Part shown: positions 36,322 through 42,044 of the stretch, in pieces | How the letters are laid out: each line of letters starts with the position of its first letter | Position numbering within the stretch: position 1 is the stretch's first letter | NCBI GenBank assembly: GCA_027858895.1 | Contig: JAQIBX010000026.1 | Coordinates: forward strand, 1 to 42,044 | Length of the DNA: 42,044 nucleotides | Direction: 5' to 3' | From: Desulfuromusa sp. | GTDB lineage: Bacteria > Desulfobacterota > Desulfuromonadia > Desulfuromonadales > Geopsychrobacteraceae | Program-made: the position numbers and the translations under genes | Notes under the pieces: model-generated | The model's database searches: none | Seen by the model: only the letters and a program-made list of their open reading frames with translations | Told to the model about the DNA's origin: nothing

Positions 36322-37476
36322 ATGAGCGAATTTATTTTCCAAACAACCCCGACAATTATTAATGCCCTTGGCTGCACGTCAAGGCTTGGTGAGTTCGCGG
36401 CCGAACTCGGCATGAAACGCGTGCTGCTGGTCAGCGATGCCATGCTTGCCAAGATCGGATTGCTTGAAAAAGCGGTTGCCGGACTACGCAAGAGCGGTAT
36501 GGAGGTTGAAATTTTTGCCGATGTACTCGCCGATCCGCCGGTCAGTAATGTCATGGAAGCATTACAACTGGCCCAGGATTTCGGCGCCGACGGAGTTGTC
36601 GGCTTCGGCGGTGGCAGCTCGATGGACGTCGCCAAACTGGTGGCCTTCCTCTGTTGCTCCAGCCAGAGTTTGCCCGACATTTACGGGGTCGGCATGGCAA
36701 AGGGCAAGCGCTTGCCGCTGATTCAGGTCACCACGACTGCCGGAACCGGTTCCGAAGTCACGCCGATTGCCATTGTGACAACCGGCGAGAGTGAAAAAAA
36801 GGGGGTTGTTTCACCGCAGCTGCTGCCCGATATCGCAATGCTCGATGCCGAACTGACCACCGGCCTGCCGCCGCGAGTGACCGCCATGACCGGGATTGAT
36901 GCCATGGTGCATGCCATCGAGGCCTATACCACTAAGCTGAAAAAGAATCCGATTTCCGACACCCTGGCCCGTCAGGCACTGAAACTGCTGTTCGAAAATA
37001 TCCGCCCTGTAATGGAAGATGGTAACAACCTCGAAGCTCGCTCGCAGATGTTGGTTGGTGCCATGCTCGCCGGGCAGGCCTTCGCCAATGCTCCGGTGGG
37101 GGCAGTTCATGCCCTGGCCTACCCGATCGGCGGGCAGTATCACGTGCCCCACGGCCTGAGCAATTCCCTAGTTCTGCCTCATGTCATGCGCTTCAACTTA
37201 CCGGTAGCAAGCAAAGAATATGCTGAACTTGCTCGTGAACTTTTTGACAATCTCGGTTCAGTTACTGATCTGGCCGCAGGCGCGGAATTGATTTCAGCTC
37301 TGGAACAACTGACTCTTGACGTTGGCCTGGAAACACGCTTGCGTGAGGTCGGAATTGAGGAGCAAGCCCTGTCCCAGTTGGCTGAAGCAGCCATGCTGCA
37401 GTCTCGCTTGCTGGTCAACAATGCCCGTGATATTACTTACGAGGATGTCCTCCAGATATACACGGATGCCTGGTGA
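36322..37476 (+). CDS. Iron-containing (group III) alcohol dehydrogenase
   Basis: 384 residues, normal family length. It oxidises an alcohol to an aldehyde with NAD(P)+, or the reverse. Seen: GGGSSMD (96-102) in the nucleotide-binding region, TTAGTGSEVT (138-147), and metal ligands D193, H197, H263 and H277. The ATG follows GGAG. It stands directly upstream of a MoaD-like gene and an aldehyde:ferredoxin oxidoreductase. Its product aldehyde is therefore likely the substrate of the latter, a two-step route from alcohol to carboxylate. The specific alcohol cannot be read from the sequence. Confidence 0.93.
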   Translation: MSEFIFQTTPTIINALGCTSRLGEFAAELGMKRVLLVSDAMLAKIGLLEKAVAGLRKSGMEVEIFADVLADPPVSNVMEALQLAQDFGADGVVGFGGGSSMDVAKLVAFLCCSSQSLPDIYGVGMAKGKRLPLIQVTTTAGTGSEVTPIAIVTTGESEKKGVVSPQLLPDIAMLDAELTTGLPPRVTAMTGIDAMVHAIEAYTTKLKKNPISDTLARQALKLLFENIRPVMEDGNNLEARSQMLVGAMLAGQAFANAPVGAVHALAYPIGGQYHVPHGLSNSLVLPHVMRFNLPVASKEYAELARELFDNLGSVTDLAAGAELISALEQLTLDVGLETRLREVGIEEQALSQLAEAAMLQSRLLVNNARDITYEDVLQIYTDAW

Positions 37477-37519
37477 AAATAGGCCGCGGATCTTTCTTGG
37501 ACGAGACGGGGGAGAGTTT

Positions 37520-37744
37520 ATGAACATCAAGGTGCGCCTGTTCGGACTCTTTCGTATTGACCGTTTCAAGGAAGATATCCGCAGCATCCCACCAGGCACC
37601 AGCGCACAAGCGGTCATTGACGATCTTCAGTTGCCCGCTACAATGCTTGGTATCATATTGATCAATGACATCCATGCCGAAGCTTCTGATCTTCTGAGTG
37701 ACGGGGACTGTCTGACGTTACTACCCCTTTTGGATGGTGGCTGA
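37520..37744 (+). CDS. MoaD/ThiS-family sulfur carrier protein
   Basis: 74 residues with a ubiquitin-like fold pattern and the C-terminal Gly-Gly (LLPLLDGG) that becomes a thiocarboxylate in this family. MoaD supplies sulfur for the dithiolene of molybdopterin/tungstopterin. The ATG at 37520 follows GGGGGAGAGTTT; a longer frame starting at 37316 overlaps the dehydrogenase and is rejected. Its place immediately before the oxidoreductase suggests a dedicated cofactor-synthesis helper, as often seen next to tungsten aldehyde oxidoreductases. Confidence 0.85.
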   Translation: MNIKVRLFGLFRIDRFKEDIRSIPPGTSAQAVIDDLQLPATMLGIILINDIHAEASDLLSDGDCLTLLPLLDGG

Positions 37745-37778
37745 AAACTACCAATAGCAAAGAGCAAGGAGCGGACCC

Positions 37779-39632
37779 ATGAAATTCCATACCACAGATC
37801 CTGCCTCAAACCCTTCTGCGGTTCTATACAACCGTTGTACTGTTGACTTGCAGACCGGGGCGATAAGCTTTGCCGATATCCCCTGTCGTAATCTGGAGGA
37901 TGTGCTGGGTGGTTTCGGCCGCTCCTTTCAGGATCTGGCTCAGCGGACAATTAAAACTGCCTACTGTGATGAAAACCCGCTGATCGTCAACACCGGGCTG
38001 CTCACCGGCAGCAGCGCCATGACCGGAATGCGAACCTACTTTTCCGGCTACAGTCCGATCAAGGGCTCGAAGGCAGGTTTGCCCGCCGCCATGTGGTCAA
38101 CTGGTAGTGGTAAGTTCGGCGCCAAGTTCAAGTGGACCGGCCTGGATGAACTGATCTTCGAAAATTGCTCCGCAACGCCGGTCTATATTCTGATCAAAGA
38201 AACGCCTGATGGGCCCATGGTCGAGGTAAAGTCCGCGACTCATCTGCTCGGGCTTTCAACCCACGCTAAGATCATGGCACTGCAGCTGGAGTATCCCGAT
38301 GCCCATTTTGCAGCCATCGGTCAGGCCGGCGAAAACTGGCAGAATAACTACATGGGTGGCGTAGCGCTCTCGACCGAAAATCAGCTGAAATCAAAAGAAG
38401 ATAAGTGTCGCTTCGCCGGGCGCGGCGGCATGGGTAGCTTGATGGGCCACAAAAACATCCTTGCCCTGGTCGCCCAGAGTAGCGACAAGCACGGAAAACT
38501 CAGTGAGGCCGTCAAAAAGGTCAACCTTAACGTCGTCAAAGGGGGCGGTTCAGCACGCATCCAGCCACTCAGTCGCGGTGGTGGTGGCGGTACCTGGGCG
38601 GCCTACGACGTGCTGCAGGCATTCCATGCCGTACCGCTCAACAACTTCCGTCCGCAGGGGAATGATCTGCCGGAAAAATTGTTTCGCGAAAATGTTGAAA
38701 AAGAGTACGACATCAAGTCCGAGGCCTGTTACCGCTGTGGCATCACCTGTCACAACAATATCTCGGAAAAAAACATCGACGGCAGCAAGGGTGAGTTTCT
38801 GGCCAAGTTCGATTATGAACCGCTCAACCTGCTCGGCACCAATATCGGAATTCACGATGCCGGACAGGCTGCACGTTTAATTCAACTTTGTGATAACTAC
38901 GGTATGGATGCCATCTCCCTCGGGGTCACTATCTCCTACGCCCTGGCCTACAATGAACGGCATCCGGGAAAAACCATCCTCAATGGTGCCACTTTCGGCG
39001 ATTATGCCAAGATCCGCGAACTGATTATCCAGACTGGGGAGGGGAAGCTGCCGGAGATCGGCAAGGGCTCAATGCGACTGTCCGAAAGTCTCGGCGAAAC
39101 GTCTTATGCCTATCACGTCAAGGGATTGGAGATTGCCGCCTACCAACCGGAAACCAACCCAGGCTACGCTTGGGCCATCGCTGGCGGACATATGTCGATG
39201 GGCACCTATGGTCTGTTGACCCGGGAAGGTAAGTCGGACATCGACTCTTGGGTCAAAGGGATTACCGAAGACAAGCTGCATATCGTCGGTTTCGATATGA
39301 TCGGTCTGTGTAAGTTTTTCGATATCGCCAAAGGGATCGGTACACAGATGGTAGTCGATTGCTTAAAGAGTGAATTTGATCTAGATGTCAGCGCTGATGC
39401 TATTCGCGCCGCCGTGCGCCAAGCTTTTCTGCGCGGGTTGGCTTTGGAACTGCGTCAGGGGTACACTAAAGCTGAGTTCTGCCTGCCTGCCGAAGTCATT
39501 GAAAATCCAAACCCGCACATCAAATTACCGAACATCACCAGCCCTGAGTTTCTCGCCCAGCTAGAGACGCAAGTCTGGGCAATTTTCGAGCCGGAGCTAG
39601 AGGGCCTATTGGCCCCCGTTCTTATGCGTTAG
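37779..39632 (+). CDS. aor: Aldehyde:ferredoxin oxidoreductase (W/Mo-bispterin)
   Basis: 617 residues, normal AOR length. It oxidises aldehydes to carboxylic acids, passing electrons to ferredoxin through a tungsten or molybdenum bispterin and a [4Fe-4S] cluster. Cluster ligands are C317-x2-C320-x3-C324 with the distal C511 (GLCKF). Cofactor-binding regions include GRGGMGSLMGHKNILA and the RGGGGGTWAAYD area. The ATG follows AAGGAGCGGACCC. Downstream of the alcohol dehydrogenase and MoaD-like genes, it forms the second oxidation step. It is intact. In reverse, such enzymes can reduce acids, so direction is open. Confidence 0.94.
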   Translation: MKFHTTDPASNPSAVLYNRCTVDLQTGAISFADIPCRNLEDVLGGFGRSFQDLAQRTIKTAYCDENPLIVNTGLLTGSSAMTGMRTYFSGYSPIKGSKAGLPAAMWSTGSGKFGAKFKWTGLDELIFENCSATPVYILIKETPDGPMVEVKSATHLLGLSTHAKIMALQLEYPDAHFAAIGQAGENWQNNYMGGVALSTENQLKSKEDKCRFAGRGGMGSLMGHKNILALVAQSSDKHGKLSEAVKKVNLNVVKGGGSARIQPLSRGGGGGTWAAYDVLQAFHAVPLNNFRPQGNDLPEKLFRENVEKEYDIKSEACYRCGITCHNNISEKNIDGSKGEFLAKFDYEPLNLLGTNIGIHDAGQAARLIQLCDNYGMDAISLGVTISYALAYNERHPGKTILNGATFGDYAKIRELIIQTGEGKLPEIGKGSMRLSESLGETSYAYHVKGLEIAAYQPETNPGYAWAIAGGHMSMGTYGLLTREGKSDIDSWVKGITEDKLHIVGFDMIGLCKFFDIAKGIGTQMVVDCLKSEFDLDVSADAIRAAVRQAFLRGLALELRQGYTKAEFCLPAEVIENPNPHIKLPNITSPEFLAQLETQVWAIFEPELEGLLAPVLMR

Positions 39633-39672
39633 CCGGGTTGCATTGAGTTTGACTGCAGAATGAAGAGGTGAC

Positions 39673-40101
39673 ATGGAAAATCGACCTGTACGTAACGACT
39701 ATAAGGTGTTCTACCCTATCGCTACGCGGTGGATGGATAACGATTTTTATGGTCACGTTAACAATGTGGTCTATTACTCGTATTTTGATACGGTGGTTAA
39801 TCTCTATCTGATTGAAGCCGGGGGGATGGATATCCACACTGCCCCCGTTGTCGGTTATGTGGTCAACTCTGGCTGCAATTACTCATCCCCGGTTGGCTAT
39901 CCTGACCAGTTGGAAATCGGTCTGAGGGTCGATCGACTTGGCAACAGTTCGGTCCAGTATGGGGTTGCCGTATTTAAGCAGGGGGAATTTCTGTCGGCGG
40001 CCCATGGTCACATGGTACATGTCTTTGTCAACCGTGCGGAAAACAAATCGGTCCCTGTGCCGTTAAGTATTCGGCGAGAATTGGACAAGATTTTGGTCTG
40101 A
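39673..40101 (+). CDS. Hotdog-fold acyl-CoA thioesterase (4HBT/YbgC type)
   Basis: 142 residues, with the family active-site motif RWMDNDFYGHVNNVVYYSYFD near the N terminus (Asp in D-x-x-G-H-V-N-N). It probably hydrolyses a CoA thioester made in the pathway. It follows the oxidoreductase by 40 bases, with GAAGAGGTGAC before the ATG. The substrate is unknown; acyl or aroyl-CoA are both possible. Confidence 0.9.
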   Translation: MENRPVRNDYKVFYPIATRWMDNDFYGHVNNVVYYSYFDTVVNLYLIEAGGMDIHTAPVVGYVVNSGCNYSSPVGYPDQLEIGLRVDRLGNSSVQYGVAVFKQGEFLSAAHGHMVHVFVNRAENKSVPVPLSIRRELDKILV

Positions 40102-40210
40102 TGGAATCGGCTCGTCCCAGGCACCATGAGAAATAAGCGACAGATTGAAAGGCCGCGAAGGCTTTATAAAACAGCGCTTCTCATGGAGCATTCCTCTATA
40201 AGGACAACAG

Positions 40211-40525
40211 ATGCTCACCGTTATTGTTGAATTCAAACTCCCACAACCGATTTCAACCCAACAGGCCCAGGATATTTTTTTGAGCACAGCGCCTAAATAT
40301 AAAGGCATGCCCGGATTAATTCGAAAATATTATTTTCTGGCTCCGGACGGAATTAGTGCTGGCGGCATCTACCTTTGGCAATCACGCGAAGCTGCAGATT
40401 GCCTGTACACCGCCGAATGGAAAGGGTTTGTGCTTGAGAAGTATGGCTGTGCCCCCGCGCTGACTTACCTCGAGACTCCAGTTGTTGTCGATAATGTGTT
40501 GAATGAAATTATCTCAATGCCGTAA
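40211..40525 (+). CDS. Small YdhR/ABM-like protein
   Basis: 104 residues resembling the dimeric alpha/beta-barrel monooxygenase-like family YdhR (MPGLIRKYYFLAPDG..AGGIYLW, then EKYGCAP). Members are often of unknown role near aromatic metabolism genes. AAGGACAACAG precedes the ATG. It is the last gene of the operon, 110 bases after the thioesterase; that gap contains a 9-bp inverted repeat (40124-40132 with 40178-40186). Confidence 0.75.
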   Translation: MLTVIVEFKLPQPISTQQAQDIFLSTAPKYKGMPGLIRKYYFLAPDGISAGGIYLWQSREAADCLYTAEWKGFVLEKYGCAPALTYLETPVVVDNVLNEIISMP

Positions 40526-41017
40526 CTCATGTGTCGAACTCCGCCAGCCTGCCAGAGATAACGCCTATTTTTTTGTCAGTTGGACAGACATGGAGGCGTT
40601 ATCCTCCAAAATGCCCTACTAGAAATACCCAGTATTTCGCCAAAGCCACAGCTCACTTGTGCGGATAGGAGCCTTCTAATAAGTTTATAAATTACAGGGG
40701 AAGCCCTGTTTTCCTAAGATAAATTGCGCAGATTCGGCTTGTCAAAAATATGAATTTAACCCTTGGAAAATGCCCCTGGGGGAATCCTGCAGAATATTCA
40801 AAAGTAGAAAGTTATGTAGTGACCAAATCCCTACAAGTGTCGACTAATCGGACATTGAGAGAGCATTATTTTAGCCCAAAATTCCGATCAGTCTAAAACG
40901 TCTCGGAAGTTGCTCCACATTGTTTTATAGGTCAGAAAATCCGTCTTATCGAGCATGTTCTGAATATCGCCACTTCCAGTACACCCATCCAGAGTTCACC
41001 GCCTTCTGGCGGTCATT
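40526..41017. other. Intergenic region downstream of the catabolic operon
   Basis: About 490 bases without a credible gene. GATAACGCC (40557-40565) and GGCGTTATC (40595-40603) form a 9-bp stem with a 29-base loop, possibly a weak terminator for the operon. A short hairpin, ACCGCC-TTCT-GGCGGT, sits at 40998-41013 directly before the main terminator. Confidence 0.4.
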
Positions 41018-41018
41018 A

Positions 41019-41050
41019 GCCGCTAGCTTAAAATGCTAGCGGCCTTTTTC
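41019..41050 (+). terminator. Rho-independent terminator
   Basis: GCCGCTAGC (41019-41027) and GCTAGCGGC (41035-41043) form a perfect 9-bp stem with a 7-base loop, followed by CTTTTTCCTTTTTT. It stops plus-strand transcription just before the convergent coiled-coil gene. Confidence 0.8.
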
Positions 41051-41055
41051 CTTTT

Positions 41056-41865
41056 TTATCCCTTCTTTTTGTCAATTTCTTTGATGCGTTTCAGGGCATC
41101 ACTCAAACTACGTTTTAAATCATTTACTTTTTCTGTCAGAGTTATTGATTGTTGTTCGGCCATTTCTGCCCGTTTTTCTATATCTTTTTCCAACAGAGAC
41201 TTGTTGGTGACTTCCTGACGTGAGGCGGTAAGGGCTTGTTGAAGCTCTTTATTCTCGCTGGCCACCTTTTCCAGTGCTTTTATCTGTGCCGCCTGATCCG
41301 TTGCGAGTTGTTCGGCTACCGCTGCTGTTTTTTCTGCGGTGTTTTTCTCTTGTTGGGTGTTTTTGAGAGCTGTTTCTAGGCTTACAATTTCTGTTTTTTG
41401 TTCTTTCAATCGGTTTTCTACATTTATATATTTTTCTTTTAGTTCTTCGACTCGGGCAGCGGCTACCGCCGCTTTTTTCTCTGCTTGGGTATTTTCGGCG
41501 GAGAGATTTTCAATTCTTTTATTGAGTTCGTTTTCTCGTTTTTCCGCTGAAGCAACTGCTTTAACTGCTTGATCGAGTTGAAGCTGTGCGCGAGCTGTTT
41601 CTGTGCGGGATGCTTCGCCGGATTTTATGAGTTGGTCCCGTTCTGTATGGAGGGTGCCTACCTGTTCTTTTAGCTCTTCAATTTTTGAAGTTTGAGCGCT
41701 ATTTATCCGCTCATAATCTAATTCTTGGGAGTTGATTTGGGCCTTTAAATCTTTCACGCTAGTTTCTAAAAGCGAATTATTTTGTTCTGTTGTTTCCAAA
41801 GCTTCGAGGGCTTCTCTATTCGTTTCTTTAAGGGGGCTGCTCACGAAACGGAAAATATCGTACGT
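41056..41865 (-). pseudogene. Coiled-coil protein (KfrA-like C-terminal part), interrupted
   Basis: The visible 262-plus residues are almost wholly Glu/Lys/Gln/Ala heptads, a long coiled coil with no hydrophobic segment. It ends in IKEIDKKKG. The nominal GTG start at 41844 is internal: the frame stays open upstream through YDIFRFVSSPLKETN to the start of intron-like DNA at about 41865. So the N-terminal part is outside the window or lost. The layout fits the C-terminal arm of KfrA-type plasmid DNA-binding proteins, whose helix-turn-helix lies at the N terminus. That identity is inferred from the coiled coil and plasmid context only. Confidence 0.65.
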
Positions 41866-42044
41866 GTGCGACGTGAAGTTGCACCAATTATTGTCTCACC
41901 TCGAGAGAGGAAAGGAGACTCGTTGGTCCCTCAACGGTAGCCTACCGGTGCAGGCGAAGCTGGTAACGGCTCGGTCTGAAGCCACCGGGACAATGAAGCC
42001 CCTTGCAAGAGAAGGATAAACCGCGAGGCGAATCCAACCGCTGC
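41864..42044 (+). mobile_element. 5' end of a group II intron (partial)
   Basis: At 41864-41870 the sequence GTGTGCG fits the 5' splice-site consensus GUGYG in either register. What follows (CAACGGTAGCCTACCGG hairpin, GGCGAAGCTGGTAACGGC, AATGAAGCCCCTTGCAAG, AAACCGCGAGGCGAATCC) reads like domain I of bacterial group II introns. It starts abruptly inside the coiled-coil reading frame and lies on the strand opposite to that gene. The rest, including any reverse transcriptase, is beyond the window. Confidence 0.7.

Noticed and set aside
37316-37519. Long N-terminal extension of the MoaD-like frame
   Set aside because: It overlaps the alcohol dehydrogenase gene; the ATG at 37520 has a ribosome site and gives the normal family size.

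Overview
This window looks like part of a mosaic plasmid, or a plasmid-derived island, from a Gram-negative anaerobe. My low-confidence guess is a Desulfuromonas/Geobacter/Pelobacter-type deltaproteobacterium. The grounds are a RepA-type initiator with an iteron array, a short Xer-like recombinase, a KfrA-like coiled-coil gene, many mobile elements, and a sigma-54-controlled catabolic operon with a tungsten/molybdenum aldehyde:ferredoxin oxidoreductase. The left half is visibly AT-rich and the right half visibly GC-richer, so the two have different origins.

Layout. 1-2.1 kb: an IS256-family element inserted into an IS1182-type transposase gene. 2.1-18.3 kb, minus strand: five tightly packed genes. 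In transcription order they encode a NERD-nuclease/pseudokinase/kinase/ATPase protein (1357 aa), an unknown 515 aa protein, a 1721 aa HerA/FtsK-like ATPase, a 275 aa DUF4007-like protein and a 1500 aa BrxC/PglY-like ATPase. Pieces resemble Pgl/BREX (PglW, PglY/BrxC) and the Dnd-associated Dpt restriction genes (DptF/DptH), but no methyltransferase, PglZ or DndABCDE is present. This is the best candidate for an undescribed anti-phage system here. 18.7-20.7 kb: a rhomboid protease and a decayed UvrD helicase.

21.2-28.6 kb is the plasmid backbone: repA, an orphaned partner of a broken nucleotidyltransferase-like gene, a 4.1 kb Tn3-family transposon (tnpA, res, tnpR), five 16-bp iterons directly beside the transposon end, and a small tyrosine recombinase. 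The transposon now separates repA from the iterons, and there is no target duplication.

29.5-40.5 kb is a catabolic module. A PAS-PAS-AAA+-Fis activator is followed by three copies of a 16-bp palindrome and a consensus -24/-12 promoter. Then come a branched-chain-amino-acid-type ABC importer (binding protein, two permeases, two ATPases), an iron alcohol dehydrogenase, a MoaD/ThiS-like protein, an aldehyde:ferredoxin oxidoreductase, a hotdog thioesterase and a small YdhR-like protein. The inferred role is uptake of an alcohol or aldehyde precursor and its oxidation to the acid, switched on by an effector sensed by the activator. The window ends in a coiled-coil gene interrupted by what looks like the 5' end of a group II intron.
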